A stretch of DNA of 64,000 bases. Origin: Chthonomonas calidirosea T49. GTDB lineage: Bacteria > Armatimonadota > Chthonomonadetes > Chthonomonadales > Chthonomonadaceae. Location: the NCBI RefSeq assembly GCF_000427095.1, contig NC_021487.1, positions 2,052,674-2,116,673 on the forward strand, in the 5' to 3' direction. Positions 40,051 to 50,076 of the stretch are shown one piece after another. The notes beneath the pieces are model-generated. The model was given only the letters and a program-made list of their open reading frames with translations. It searched no databases and was not told the origin of the DNA. A program made the translations under genes and the position numbers. How positions within the stretch are numbered: the first letter of the stretch is position 1; the number at the start of each line of letters is the position of its first letter.

Positions 40051-43000
40051 GGGAGCTAACATGGTAGTTGTAACCGGATAAAGAAGGGTCTGAGTTGGTG
40101 GTGCTCAAGATTTGCCAACCCAACGAGAACTTCATCGGGCGAGCGATGTAGTAGTCTAGCCCAAACCGTAGGTTCAGCTGGTTATTGCCTAAATAACCCG
40201 CCGTCAGCGAGTCGGAGTAGTCAAAGAAGAGGCCGATCTTTGCGTTGAGAGGGTAGTCCAAATGCAAAAGATAGGAAACGGTATTTGAGCTGGTATTGGT
40301 GAGACTATTTGTTGTGCTGCCGGAGCCGGATGTCGTTGTAAGGGAGGAAGCGTTTAAGAGACTTTTATTTGAAAGCAGGAGAGCATCTAGCCGAAAATTG
40401 AGTTTGCGGAAGAGCTTTCCCGCCACATCGAGAGCGAGGGTATTGATGCTGGAGTTGCCAAGCCCGCCAGTATAGCCAATATTTTGCATATCGTAGTTGA
40501 GATTGACCTGCAGCCCTCCTCGCAGGTTCCAACCAAGCTGCAGCTGTGTGTCGGTGCGGTTGCTGTTATAGAGGTAGCTTCCAATGCTGGAGGAGGTGAG
40601 AAAAGAGATGGAGGAGTGGAATCGGTCGTTGGGATTGTAAGATAGAGTGAGATGGTGTGTGCTACTGGTTCCGCTCAGGCTTGCGATGCCGTTATAGGCC
40701 GAAAGGGTGCCTCCGGTAAGAATGCCGCTGTAGTTGCCCAGGCTTCCAAGGTTGCTGTTATAGCCGCCCCCCAAATAGCTAGTGATCGGAAGCCCCGTTG
40801 TAAAACCAGAGCCGAGCGTAGGCGTGGTGCTGCCACCACCCGTGGTAATGTCGCGCATAAGGGCGTTAGCCGCGAGAAATCGGGCTGGCACAAGAAGGGG
40901 CAGCAGCCCTCGTGACACGGTTGTCCCGCCACTAGTAACGCCCGTAGCCGTGCCCGATGAAGATCCAGAAGAGGATGTGCCCGAAGAGGAGGTTGTAGGG
41001 GAGGTGTTGATGCTGCCCGTGTCGGAAAGAGAGTAGCCGTACTGAAGGGAGATGCCGTGATGAAGATTGAAGGTAGCATTGATCTGCGCATTCCGCGCTA
41101 CAGAGTTGCCCGCAAAGAGACCTTGGTTGCTCACCTGGCTGTTCGTAAGGCTTGTATTTAGGTGGAACCAATGGTTAGGATTCCAGTTGATCCCCAAGTT
41201 CTCCGAAAGCACATTGGTGCTGCTGTTAACAAGCTGGGTGGAGGTGCCCTGCCCGCTGTTGCTAGAAGAGGTGGTAGCTGCCAAAAGCGAATAGAGCGAC
41301 TGAGACTGATTGGCATTGGAAGAGACACCCAATTGAAAGCCCAATGTGCCCAGAGTATAGTTCATTTGCAGGCTATCGGTGCGGTTAGAGCTGCTTCCCC
41401 CCTGAGCGAAAAGGGTGCTCATGGTGCTGTGGCTTAAGCTTAGAGTGCCGTTTCGGGCGAAGTTATAGTTGATATTGCCGGTGAACTGGTGATAGTTGTC
41501 GTTCCCAGTGGGCAGAATAGCTGAGTAGCCAGGTTGATAGATCGCGGAGGTGTAGGAGGGTTGCTTGGCAGTTTGCCAGTCGAAGTTCATATGCAAACGG
41601 CTTGAGGGCGTGTAGTCCGATGCGATCTCGATGGACTTCTCATTTCTATTGAAGCCTGGGCTTGCGATGGCCGAGAAGGTCGCGCCGATGTCGCGCACCG
41701 TGATGTCGGTGTGAAGCGAGCGAAGCGGATTAAGGCTGGCACGTAGTTGTACGGCCTTGCCTTGAACGCCTTGCCCGGAAAGGGTAAGGCCAGACATGGC
41801 GGTTTCCAACGTGAGACTGCCAAGACGTCCTAGTCCCAAACCGCCGTCGAGCCCGAGCACCGTCTGATTGCTGGGGATAGGGTTGGTATTGAGAGGAGTG
41901 TATTGAATGGTGACTACCTCGCTGGTGGGAACGCCGGCGACCAGGTGAATCTGGTTACGATAGACGGGGTCTATCGTGAAATCCACTCCTTGCACCTGAG
42001 GAACCCCGTTCACCTTAACGATGATCGGTTTAGAGGTATCTATTGGGTAGTCCAACACATAAGGTGACAGCGGGGTAGGATTTCCGTAGAACTGCTGGGT
42101 ACGCTGCGCGAGGCTGGCACTTCCGGGGGCCAATTGAGCGAGATAGGTAAAGCCAACGTGGTCGCTGCTATGCGGAGTGTACTCTAGGCGAAAACCGTAG
42201 ATAGACCCGCTACTCTGACCGTAGTCTAGCGTCTCATAGGAGACGGCTATGGTGGAGGAGCTCGGAATGATCAATCCGTTGAGAAACTGCAGCTCTCCAG
42301 TATCGGTGTCGAGGGTGTAGTCCTTCCCAAGCGTCATCGGCTTGTTATCTACCCGCACCTGCACACTGCCCTGCACTATCTGACCGGTGTACACATAGTA
42401 GGGGCCAGAAGAGTTATTGCCCTGGATCACCAGGGTTCTAGGGGTCGCCTTGTTGTGAGAGAAAAGGGTGGTCGTATGCCATAGGCGCGACCAGTCGTTC
42501 GTGATCTCAACCCCATTGAGATAGCGATTGAAATCTATGAGAGAGTTGCCATGAATGCCGGCGTTGATATCGCCTGCAAGCAGATGCAAAGAGGGTGTTT
42601 TATAATCTATCTGAACTCGGTTTTGATCGGGGCTTTGGTAAAGATAGTTGCTGATATGGGTTTGATAGTGCAAGGCGTGAAACAGAGTGGCATCAATGGT
42701 AATGTCGGTATCGTTGTAGAACCCTCCGCCTCCACGGCCAAAGTACTCATCGCTATAGAACGCGCTGCTAGCCTGATTTCCTCCCCGTATGTTGTCGTCG
42801 CGCAAGGTGAAGGTTGAGTGGCCGCTGATCTTGATCTCCGATCCGGTCTCCTTGCCCAGCTTCGCGAGCCAGCTTCCCAAAGAGCCTAGAAAGCCCTGGG
42901 TTCGGGGCTTCGCTGATGTAGAGGACGCAGCTGCAGCAGTGGCGGCAGGCAGGGTAAAGCCTGGTAAGACACCGAGTGGGATGCGAGCTGGCTGCACGTT

Positions 43001-43279
43001 CGGTGGTCCCATACGGGTGGTGTCTAGCACCTGCCCACCATTGCCGTATTTGCTGGCGATGTCCAGAGCGCGCATGGCCTCCCAAAGGGTGCGTGGTGCA
43101 ACGGAGAACGCAGGCAGACGAGGCGCGGAGCCCGTGGAGGCACGGGTCGGTGGTGCCGACTGCGTGGCCGCCGGTTGTGGTGGGGCCGCAGGTGCGGTAT
43201 CTCCCGCTTTGGCCAGCACGGGTTCCATACAAAGAAGAGCCATCACCAATGTAGAAGGTTTTTTACGAACTGAGAACAT
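40022..43279 (-). CDS. Large outer-membrane beta-barrel surface protein (SprA/usher-like features)
   Basis: 1,085 residues. Signal peptide (MFSVRKKPSTLVMALLCMEPVLAKA), an Ala/Pro-rich stretch, then a segment around residues 140-220 and repeated beta-rich units. Phrases such as GKDYTLDTDTGELQFLNGLIIPSSSTIAVSYE and QGVDFTIDPVYRNQIHLVAG resemble the short immunoglobulin-like repeats in SprA-type and other large outer-membrane proteins. From about residue 500 on, alternating hydrophobic strands rich in Asn, Ser, Thr and Gly suggest a wide barrel; the chain ends HVSSLIAQLGFEF, with a terminal Phe as expected for barrel insertion. A Ser/Gly/Thr low-complexity loop lies near residues 755-785. Starts up to 43351 are possible, but ATG 43279 gives a clean signal peptide. 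No family name is certain; transport or surface structure is possible. Confidence 0.65.
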   Translation of the reverse strand: MFSVRKKPSTLVMALLCMEPVLAKAGDTAPAAPPQPAATQSAPPTRASTGSAPRLPAFSVAPRTLWEAMRALDIASKYGNGGQVLDTTRMGPPNVQPARIPLGVLPGFTLPAATAAAASSTSAKPRTQGFLGSLGSWLAKLGKETGSEIKISGHSTFTLRDDNIRGGNQASSAFYSDEYFGRGGGGFYNDTDITIDATLFHALHYQTHISNYLYQSPDQNRVQIDYKTPSLHLLAGDINAGIHGNSLIDFNRYLNGVEITNDWSRLWHTTTLFSHNKATPRTLVIQGNNSSGPYYVYTGQIVQGSVQVRVDNKPMTLGKDYTLDTDTGELQFLNGLIIPSSSTIAVSYETLDYGQSSGSIYGFRLEYTPHSSDHVGFTYLAQLAPGSASLAQRTQQFYGNPTPLSPYVLDYPIDTSKPIIVKVNGVPQVQGVDFTIDPVYRNQIHLVAGVPTSEVVTIQYTPLNTNPIPSNQTVLGLDGGLGLGRLGSLTLETAMSGLTLSGQGVQGKAVQLRASLNPLRSLHTDITVRDIGATFSAIASPGFNRNEKSIEIASDYTPSSRLHMNFDWQTAKQPSYTSAIYQPGYSAILPTGNDNYHQFTGNINYNFARNGTLSLSHSTMSTLFAQGGSSSNRTDSLQMNYTLGTLGFQLGVSSNANQSQSLYSLLAATTSSSNSGQGTSTQLVNSSTNVLSENLGINWNPNHWFHLNTSLTNSQVSNQGLFAGNSVARNAQINATFNLHHGISLQYGYSLSDTGSINTSPTTSSSGTSSSGSSSGTATGVTSGGTTVSRGLLPLLVPARFLAANALMRDITTGGGSTTPTLGSGFTTGLPITSYLGGGYNSNLGSLGNYSGILTGGTLSAYNGIASLSGTSSTHHLTLSYNPNDRFHSSISFLTSSSIGSYLYNSNRTDTQLQLGWNLRGGLQVNLNYDMQNIGYTGGLGNSSINTLALDVAGKLFRKLNFRLDALLLSNKSLLNASSLTTTSGSGSTTNSLTNTSSNTVSYLLHLDYPLNAKIGLFFDYSDSLTAGYLGNNQLNLRFGLDYYIARPMKFSLGWQILSTTNSDPSLSGYNYHVSSLIAQLGFEF

Positions 43280-43439
43280 AGCCCCTTTTCCACGCTCTCG
43301 GCACAGCGGCATCCTTTTCGTAGTTTGAGGCATGGGGGATGCGCTCTTCACTGTCTAGTTTCGCAATAATCTATCAAAAAACCTGCTGGTTAGTTCTGGG
43401 GGGCAACGAACTTAAGATACCGTTCGACACGCTGGTTAT

Positions 43440-43448
43440 ATTATATCA
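43440..43448 (-). promoter_or_regulatory. Extended -10 promoter candidate for the barrel protein gene
   Basis: Minus strand TGATATAAT (43448-43440) is a perfect extended -10 element. No good -35 is present, as is usual for this class. The leader would be about 155 bases and holds an inverted repeat (CGAAC/GTTCG near 43406-43425). Confidence 0.5.
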
Positions 43449-43729
43449 CAATTCCCAAACACGGCAGGTTATTTGGCAACAAAGCCTAAATGCCAACTAG
43501 CCTACCGGCCGTAAAGAGCGTTTTGTCCACCACGCGGTAACAGGAGCTTGCTGCTCTTTTTTGTACGCAAGAGATTGAAGAAGGGGAAATAGCAGCCGTC
43601 GTCTTATGCAGTCAAGAAGCGACCATTGGGCGTATCCTGATACTATCGGGAGGCAAAGATAGAAGATTCTTCTTAAGAGCTCCGGAATCGCTAGATGCCC
43701 TGCCGCCCAACCTCGCCGTCATTGGCCCT
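43449..43729. other. Gene-free stretch between nuoN and the barrel-protein promoter
   Basis: No supported gene. I saw no convincing Rho-independent terminator for the complex I operon here; a small palindrome AGAAGAATCTTCT near 43662-43674 has no T-run. Confidence 0.4.
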
Positions 43730-45238
43730 CTAGCGAAACATAGAGCGCCCCGCTGTCATTAAGGTATTAACGAAAACCGGCACGATACCTAGCAGTAGCG
43801 TAAAGACGGCAGAGATGCAGATCGAGGCGGTTGCCCAAGTCGGCAATGGCTCGGAAGAGGCTGGGGCTGCTTCGAGCGGCTCTTGAAAGCAAGCGGCCCA
43901 GATAACCCGTAGATAGTAGTAGGCTGCGATGAGACTGGCCAAGGCAAGCGCGATGGCTAAGCCTGGCAACCCCGCCTGCAGCGTCGCCACAAAGAGGAGC
44001 CACTTGCCCACAAACCCCATGGTTGGCGGTATGCCGCCTAACGATAGCATGAAAATGGCCAGCAGGTAGGCCGCAATGGGCTCACGCTGCACAATGCCCC
44101 GCAGATCAGTAAGGGTTTGGCAGTCGTGCCCGCGTCGAGAGAGATAGACCAACACCCCGAAAGCGCCCATCGTCATGAGGGTATAGGCCAGAAGATAAAA
44201 CAGCGCTGCGCTGAAGGCAGCACCTTGCGCCGAGGTAGAGGTAATGGCCGCTAAGGCGGTGGTCAAGTAGCCCGCATGGGCGATGGAGGAGTAGGCCAAC
44301 ATTCGCTTAACGTTCTCTTGCGTGATGGCCAACAGATTCCCCACAAACATACTCAGCACCGCGATGATCTCCACAGCTCCAATCCAAAAGGCATGGGCGG
44401 GCGCCATAACCCATAGAAAACGGAGCAGGGCTGCAAAGGCCGCGACCTTCGCCGTGCAGGCCATGTAGGCCGAAGCCGACGTGGGAGCACCCTCGTAAAC
44501 ATCGGGGGTCCACATATGAAAGGGCACAAGGGCTGCTTTAAAGCCCAAACCAATAAGCACTAACGCCATGCCGGCCATCAACAGGAAGGTCGGTTCACCG
44601 TGCTGTAGTCGAAAGGCTATCTCAGAAAGCGATGTAGTGCCACCCATACCTGCCGCTTGTGCCGAGCCGCCATAGATAAGCGCCGTTCCATAGAGGAAAA
44701 AGCCTGCCGCAAAGGCGCCGAGCAGGAAATATTTCAAGGCGGCCTCCTCACTGCGCGCACTTGTTCGCAGGAAACCGGCCATCACATAGAGCGCCAACGA
44801 TAGGGTCTCTAAGGCCACAAACAGCACGATGAGATCGTTGGCCATCGCCATCAGCATTCCCCCTACCGTCGAGAAGAGGATGAGAGCATAGTACTCTCCC
44901 AAGTTCAGCTTGTGCTCTTCCAGATAGTTCATGGCTAGCAGGACGGCCAAAGCGGCCGACGTTAGCAGCACAAGGCTCACCGATAGGGAAAAATGATCGA
45001 TCACCAAAGCTCCGTTGAAGGCGTAGATGTTTCTCGCATAGGCATTGATCTGGGCGACGGCATAACAGGCAGCAAGGCCAATGCCGATAAGGCTGAGGCT
45101 ACTGCTAAGCCAACGCGAGGGAGCGCGTCGGTCTTGCCACCACCAAGACATGCAAGGCTCGGCAATCATCACAAGAATGCCGGTTATTCCTACAATGAGA
45201 ACGGGCAGAAGGGCGTGTAGGCTTTGCGAATTCGTCAT
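43730..45238 (-). CDS. nuoN: NADH-quinone oxidoreductase subunit N
   Basis: 502 residues, an antiporter-like membrane subunit of complex I with about 14 hydrophobic segments. Motifs: LIVLFVALETLSLALYVMAGFLRTSARSEEAALKYFLLGAF with the Glu and Lys of the proton path, LIGLGFKAALVPFHMWTPDVYEGAPTSASAYMA, QENVKRMLAYSSIAHAGYLTTA and LGGIPPTMGFVGKWLLF. It contributes to proton translocation in the inner membrane. ATG 45238 overlaps the nuoM stop as TGATG (a GTG at 45241 is also in frame), so translation is probably coupled. It is the last gene of the complex I operon; no terminator is clear after it. Confidence 0.93.
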   Translation of the reverse strand: MTNSQSLHALLPVLIVGITGILVMIAEPCMSWWWQDRRAPSRWLSSSLSLIGIGLAACYAVAQINAYARNIYAFNGALVIDHFSLSVSLVLLTSAALAVLLAMNYLEEHKLNLGEYYALILFSTVGGMLMAMANDLIVLFVALETLSLALYVMAGFLRTSARSEEAALKYFLLGAFAAGFFLYGTALIYGGSAQAAGMGGTTSLSEIAFRLQHGEPTFLLMAGMALVLIGLGFKAALVPFHMWTPDVYEGAPTSASAYMACTAKVAAFAALLRFLWVMAPAHAFWIGAVEIIAVLSMFVGNLLAITQENVKRMLAYSSIAHAGYLTTALAAITSTSAQGAAFSAALFYLLAYTLMTMGAFGVLVYLSRRGHDCQTLTDLRGIVQREPIAAYLLAIFMLSLGGIPPTMGFVGKWLLFVATLQAGLPGLAIALALASLIAAYYYLRVIWAACFQEPLEAAPASSEPLPTWATASICISAVFTLLLGIVPVFVNTLMTAGRSMFR

Positions 45239-47148
45239 CACTTCGCGTTACCTCCTGAAGGCACAGCCGGTGTCGTCGCGCGAGGCGTTTTGGGCGGCGA
45301 TACCATGGGTCTAGAGAAACGAGAGTTGCTGAACGGCAACCCCTGAGGCACCGATCGGCGCTGCGGATTAGGCGACAAACCCGCAGGAATGCGCCCACCA
45401 GGTGGCATCATGGAGGAGGGAGGATGCACCCCAGGTGGAAAGTGAGTAGGGATCCCTGTGGGCGCCAGACGGATCGTTCCATGCTCCCGATGAGCTTGGT
45501 AGGTCTCCTCAATCCACTGTTGGTTCAGCAACGTGGCGACGGGCAAGTCATCACGAACAGCCTCGGAGGAAGCCGGAATCGTCTGCTCCACGGGTAAGCT
45601 CATAGGGCGAACCCAATAGTGCGTCCCAATTCCCAACCAGAAGATAAGCGCGGCCAGAGGCACGAGCACCGGCCATTCGTAACGCCCCAAATCGGGCAGC
45701 TTCCGATAGGTTTCTGGCAGCGGGCCGAGCATCAGCCGTTGATACCACCATAAGATGTAGACCGCTGAAAAGATCATACCGGTGCCCGCCACAGCGGTAG
45801 GCCAAAAATTTCCTACTGTGGCCGTCTGCGAGGATATCCAACTGCCGAGGAGAACAGGAAATTCGCCCACAAACCCGCTGAAGAAGGGCACTGCCATGCT
45901 GGAGAAAGTACCAATGAGCAGCAGGGTCGCTAAGGTGGGCATCACTTTACGTAAACCACCCAAATCGCGGAAAAGGCGGGTGCCGCATCGCTCCTCTAAC
46001 ATGCCTAAACCTAAAAAGAGGAGGGGCGTGGTCAGTCCATGGCTTAGATTGGCCAACAGAGCGCCCATCAGCCCAATGCGCGTTAGGCTGAAGATGCCCA
46101 CCACCACAAACCCCATGTGAGAGACGCTAGAGTAGGCCACCAGACGCTTGGCATCGTTCTGAATACTTGCCACAATAGCGCCATAGACGATGCCGATGAT
46201 TCCAAGCACAATGAAGAAGGGGGCAAGTTGGTTTATCTGTGCAGAGAAGATAAGAAGGCAGATACGCACAAAGCCGTAGACACCCGTCTTCAATAGCACG
46301 AGCGCCACACTCCCAACCGCCGGCGCCTCCACGTACGCATCGGGCAGCCAGGTATGGAATGGAAACAGAGGGGTCTTTATGGCAAAAGCTAACGCGAAGG
46401 CGCCAAAAAGCAGCATAAGCAGATGCGGACTTAGCCTATGTAGGGCGGCGAAGGCTGCTGAATTCGGATTGGAGAGCGCCAGAATATCGAACGTACCGGT
46501 GTAGTGATAGATGGCTGCAATGGCCACCAGCATCAGCACGCTGCCCAAAAACGTGTAAAGGAAGAACTTAATCGCCGCCTTGCCGCGTTCTGGCCCGCCG
46601 TACTGCCCCACAATGAGGTAGGTGGGAATGAGGGTGGCCTCGTAGAAAAGATAGAACAGCACCAGATCTAACGCGCTGTAGGCGCCAATAAGCCCACCCT
46701 CCAGCAGAAGCAGCAGGGCTACCATCTCACGCGCCCCCCGCTTGGCCTGTGAGGCGTAAACCGCGCTTACCAGGATCACCAAGTTGGTCAGTAGAATCAG
46801 CAAAATGCTAATGCCGTCTACGCCCAGGTGGTACTCTACCCAGTGCCCCCCGCCTAAAGGAATCCAGTTCAGACGCTCTCTAAACTGCATTACCGGCCCA
46901 AGCCCTCGTACCGGAAGGGCAAGAGGGTTGGGATGGTAGGCCCCAAAGAGGACGATGGCCAACAAAAGGTTGATAGTTGTAAACAGAAGGGCGGAGTTCA
47001 CTAGCAGATCGCGTGCAAAGTCGAAACCGCCCGGCCCCAGCTGCCCCTCTTTTTGCTCGGTGCCAGGACGGGGCAAGAGCATGATGATGATGCTCTCAAG
47101 AACCGGCAGAAAAATAAGCGCGCTCAGTAGACCCGAAATCGGTTGCAT
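45238..47148 (-). CDS. nuoM: NADH-quinone oxidoreductase subunit M
   Basis: 636 residues, longer than the usual 480-530. Membrane core to about residue 525: LFYLFYEATLIPTYLIVGQYGG, FAIKTPLFPFHTWLPDAYVEAPAVGSV, QNDAKRLVAYSSVSHMGFV and SSMAVPFFSGFVGEFPVL contain the conserved Glu, Lys and His of proton pumping. After the last helix a hydrophilic, Pro-rich tail of about 110 residues (phrases THFPPGVHPPSSMMPPGG and RPMVSPPKTPRATTPAVPS) is unusual. ATG 47148 follows the nuoL stop by one base and its own stop overlaps nuoN. Confidence 0.93.
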   Translation of the reverse strand: MQPISGLLSALIFLPVLESIIIMLLPRPGTEQKEGQLGPGGFDFARDLLVNSALLFTTINLLLAIVLFGAYHPNPLALPVRGLGPVMQFRERLNWIPLGGGHWVEYHLGVDGISILLILLTNLVILVSAVYASQAKRGAREMVALLLLLEGGLIGAYSALDLVLFYLFYEATLIPTYLIVGQYGGPERGKAAIKFFLYTFLGSVLMLVAIAAIYHYTGTFDILALSNPNSAAFAALHRLSPHLLMLLFGAFALAFAIKTPLFPFHTWLPDAYVEAPAVGSVALVLLKTGVYGFVRICLLIFSAQINQLAPFFIVLGIIGIVYGAIVASIQNDAKRLVAYSSVSHMGFVVVGIFSLTRIGLMGALLANLSHGLTTPLLFLGLGMLEERCGTRLFRDLGGLRKVMPTLATLLLIGTFSSMAVPFFSGFVGEFPVLLGSWISSQTATVGNFWPTAVAGTGMIFSAVYILWWYQRLMLGPLPETYRKLPDLGRYEWPVLVPLAALIFWLGIGTHYWVRPMSLPVEQTIPASSEAVRDDLPVATLLNQQWIEETYQAHREHGTIRLAPTGIPTHFPPGVHPPSSMMPPGGRIPAGLSPNPQRRSVPQGLPFSNSRFSRPMVSPPKTPRATTPAVPSGGNAK

Positions 47149-47149
47149 C

Positions 47150-49210
47150 TCAGTACCTCATCAATCCGGCAAGTAGTCCTATCACCAAGATAACGCCTCC
47201 GAGAAACATGATCAGCGCATAGTTGCGCACATAACCGGTTTGTAGACGCCTCCCCGTGCGCCCCACCCAAGCGACAAGGGCTCCGATGCCATCCACGATG
47301 CCATCAATGATCTCCTCATCCAAACTCTTCCACAGGAAGCGGGCCACTTGTGCGCCGCCTCGTACGAAAAGCCATTCGTACACCGCATCGAACTCCCAGC
47401 GTGCGTCCAGGAAACGATAGAGCAGATTGCTGCGTTTTGCCTCCTCTGGTAACAACTCTCCGGTTTGCAGGTGTTGCCGATAGAGGTAGGCGGCTATCGA
47501 AAGCCCAACGATAGCCACAATGGCCGAGACGATGTAGCCCACGGTTGTGGAGAAGAGGGGCTGACCCTCCTGAAGGCCTCCCAAGCTTAGAGGGGCGACC
47601 GAGGGGGCAAGAAAACGTTCGAAAACGCCGGTCGGCCCCAAAACCAGTCCGCCGATGGCCGAAAGCACGGCGAGAATGTAGAGTGGGATCATCATCGAAG
47701 GAGGAACCGAATGGAGATGTCCGTGTCCCTCGCCTTCGTGTTTTTCTTCCGGGTAGTTGGTGGGGTGTTTGTCGGGCAGTTGCCCATCTACAAAACGCGG
47801 CTCGGTATAGAATGTTTTCCACATGAGCCGATTCATGTAGTAGGCGGTCATTAGAGCCGTAAAGAGCCCTATGGCGTAAAGAGCAGCGCCGTCGCCAGAG
47901 AAAGCGCGAGCGGCCGCATCCAAAATGGGGTCTTTGCTGAAGAAGCCGGAGAAGGGAGGCACGCCGGCGATGGCATAGGTGGCCACCAGCATAACCCCCC
48001 AAACGGCCGGCAGATACTTGCGGAGCCCACCCATACGGCGCATATCCTGCTCGCCGAGCATGGCATGAATAACGGCACCGGCACCCAAAAAGAGCAGCGC
48101 CTTAAAAAAGGCATGGGTTAGCACATGGAACATGCCTGCGCTAAAAGCGCCCACACCACAGGCCAGTACCATGTAGCCGAGCTGGGAAACGGTGGAGTAG
48201 GCCAGCACGCGCTTGATATCGGTTTGTACAAGGGCAATAGTGGCCCCTATAAAGGCTGTGAGCACCCCCACCCACGCCACAACGTGAAGCGCCAAAGGTG
48301 ACTGAACATACAGCCAAGAGCAGCGAACTAACAGCACCACCCCCGCCGTCACCATAGTGGCCGCGTGAATGAGTGCCGAAATAGGCGTGGGGCCGGCCAT
48401 GGCATCGGGCAACCATACAAACAGCGGTATCTGAGCCGATTTTCCAACCACCCCCACAAACAGCAGTAGGCAGATGAGCGTGAGCATGGCTTGGGGAACG
48501 GGATGCCCCAATGCATCTACCGCCCCACCTACATGGGCAGCCATCTGCATAACCCCACCCCCTGCGGGGTTAAAGAACGAGATGGTGCCGAACACCGACC
48601 AGGTTGCAAGAACCCCCAAAGTGAAGCCGAGATCGCCTACTCGGTTCACGATAAACGCCTTGTTTCCCGCTCGCGCATTATCTGAATTCACGTACCAAAA
48701 CCCGATCAGCAGATACGAACAGAGGCCAACCCCCTCCCACCCAACATACATCAGCAGAAAGTTATTGGCCATAACCAACAGAAGCATCATGAAGATAAAA
48801 AGGTTAAAATGGGTAAAGAACCTCGGCTGATCGCGATCTTCAGCCATATAGCCCGTGGCGTAGACGTGAATAAGTCCTCCAACCCCTGTGATGATAAGCG
48901 CCATGAGCACGGAGAGCGGATCCACCACCAACGTGAAATCGGCTTTGAAGCCGGCAATGGATAGCCACGGATGCTGTAAGGAAGTGCCGGGGACAAGGGG
49001 CGCAAAAAGGCGATGATCGGGGGCGCTTGCTAGGGCGCCGAGAAGCCCCAAAGCGAGCACAAAAGCAAGCAGTACCACACCAGGCGCCACATAGGCCACC
49101 ATCTTTTTCTGTAGCTGCCGATCTTTGAACAGCAGGCCGGAAGCCGCATTGAAGCCAAACCCGATTAAAGGAAGCAGAACCACCCAAGTTGCCAAAGATG
49201 CGCTCATCAT
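47150..49210 (-). CDS. nuoL: NADH-quinone oxidoreductase subunit L
   Basis: 686 residues. The largest antiporter-like subunit with the amphipathic lateral helix near the C-terminus. Conserved text: FIFMMLLLVMANNFLLMYVGWEGVGLCSYLLIGFW, KSAQIPLFVWLPDAMAGPTPISALIHAATMVTAGVVLL, QTDIKRVLAYSTVSQLGYM and AIAGVPPFSGFFSKDPIL. A His/Glu-rich loop (PEEKHEGEGHGHLHSVPP) is found near 490. It forms the distal proton channel. ATG 49210 is 13 bases after the nuoK stop; AAGGATGGG precedes it. Confidence 0.94.
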   Translation of the reverse strand: MMSASLATWVVLLPLIGFGFNAASGLLFKDRQLQKKMVAYVAPGVVLLAFVLALGLLGALASAPDHRLFAPLVPGTSLQHPWLSIAGFKADFTLVVDPLSVLMALIITGVGGLIHVYATGYMAEDRDQPRFFTHFNLFIFMMLLLVMANNFLLMYVGWEGVGLCSYLLIGFWYVNSDNARAGNKAFIVNRVGDLGFTLGVLATWSVFGTISFFNPAGGGVMQMAAHVGGAVDALGHPVPQAMLTLICLLLFVGVVGKSAQIPLFVWLPDAMAGPTPISALIHAATMVTAGVVLLVRCSWLYVQSPLALHVVAWVGVLTAFIGATIALVQTDIKRVLAYSTVSQLGYMVLACGVGAFSAGMFHVLTHAFFKALLFLGAGAVIHAMLGEQDMRRMGGLRKYLPAVWGVMLVATYAIAGVPPFSGFFSKDPILDAAARAFSGDGAALYAIGLFTALMTAYYMNRLMWKTFYTEPRFVDGQLPDKHPTNYPEEKHEGEGHGHLHSVPPSMMIPLYILAVLSAIGGLVLGPTGVFERFLAPSVAPLSLGGLQEGQPLFSTTVGYIVSAIVAIVGLSIAAYLYRQHLQTGELLPEEAKRSNLLYRFLDARWEFDAVYEWLFVRGGAQVARFLWKSLDEEIIDGIVDGIGALVAWVGRTGRRLQTGYVRNYALIMFLGGVILVIGLLAGLMRY

Positions 49211-49223
49211 GACATGCCCATCC

Positions 49224-49526
49224 TTACTGTTTCAGGAGATTTACTTCGTCTATGTTGATGGTCTCACGCAGACGGAAAATGGCCACGATAATGCCAAGCC
49301 CCACAGAGACCTCGGCGGCGGCAACGGCCAACGAAAAGATGGCGTACATCTGCCCGTTGATCTGGCCAAAGTGGCGACCCAGGGCAACAAATGCGATATT
49401 TGCTGCATTGAGCATAAGCTCCACGCACATAAAGATTTGGATGGGATTACGACGGACGAGCACACCCGCCGTCCCAATAATGAACAAGAGTGCCGAAAGC
49501 ACTAAATAGTAAGAAGTTGGTACCAT
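49224..49526 (-). CDS. nuoK: NADH-quinone oxidoreductase subunit K
   Basis: 100 residues, three transmembrane helices: [49 protein letters not shown] with the conserved Glu of helix 2, and [23 protein letters not shown] with the second conserved Glu. The frame is open up to 49640 inside nuoJ, but ATG 49526 has GAGGAG six bases upstream and matches the family length. Confidence 0.95.
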   Translation of the reverse strand: MVPTSYYLVLSALLFIIGTAGVLVRRNPIQIFMCVELMLNAANIAFVALGRHFGQINGQMYAIFSLAVAAAEVSVGLGIIVAIFRLRETINIDEVNLLKQ

Positions 49527-49555
49527 TGCAATCTCCTCAAAACTTTCTCTATGGG

Positions 49556-50074
49556 CTACACCTTGCGCTTCGCCATGACGATGGCGCCCATCATGGCCGC
49601 CAGCAGCAACACCGAAGTTAACTCGAAAGGAAACAGCCATGGCTCAGAGGGCGCATAGAGGTGGCGTCCAACGCTCTCTACGGTGCCCAAATCGTGGGCG
49701 ATTAGGGGCGTTGTGGTAGATCGCGGCAGATTGAAGAACACGCCGGCCTGTAACAACACCCCCATCAGCACCACACAGAGCACAAGGGCCACCAAAGGTT
49801 GCACAGAGCGCTTCTCTTGCAGCGCCTGTGGTGCTCCTAGGTTTAAAAGCATGATGACAAATAGGAACAACACCATGATGGCGCCGGCATACACGATGAT
49901 CTGCACAAAAGCGAGATACTGCGCCGAAAGCGTGATGTAGTAGACGGCCACACACAAAAAGGTAACCACCAGCGCTAGCGCGCTACGAACGGGGTTCGGT
50001 GTGGCGATCATGTAGAGGGAGGCGCCTACAGCGATGACGGCCAAAATGAAGAAGACCACGAGCGCAGGTGTCAT
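49556..50074 (-). CDS. nuoJ: NADH-quinone oxidoreductase subunit J
   Basis: 172 residues, five hydrophobic segments. [54 protein letters not shown] is the typical ND6 stretch, including the helix with the flexible break used in energy coupling. ATG 50074 begins two bases after nuoH ends, with GGAGGAGGAAAA upstream. nuoI, which in most operons lies between nuoH and nuoJ, is absent from this junction. Confidence 0.94.
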   Translation of the reverse strand: MTPALVVFFILAVIAVGASLYMIATPNPVRSALALVVTFLCVAVYYITLSAQYLAFVQIIVYAGAIMVLFLFVIMLLNLGAPQALQEKRSVQPLVALVLCVVLMGVLLQAGVFFNLPRSTTTPLIAHDLGTVESVGRHLYAPSEPWLFPFELTSVLLLAAMMGAIVMAKRKV

Positions 50075-50076
50075 GC

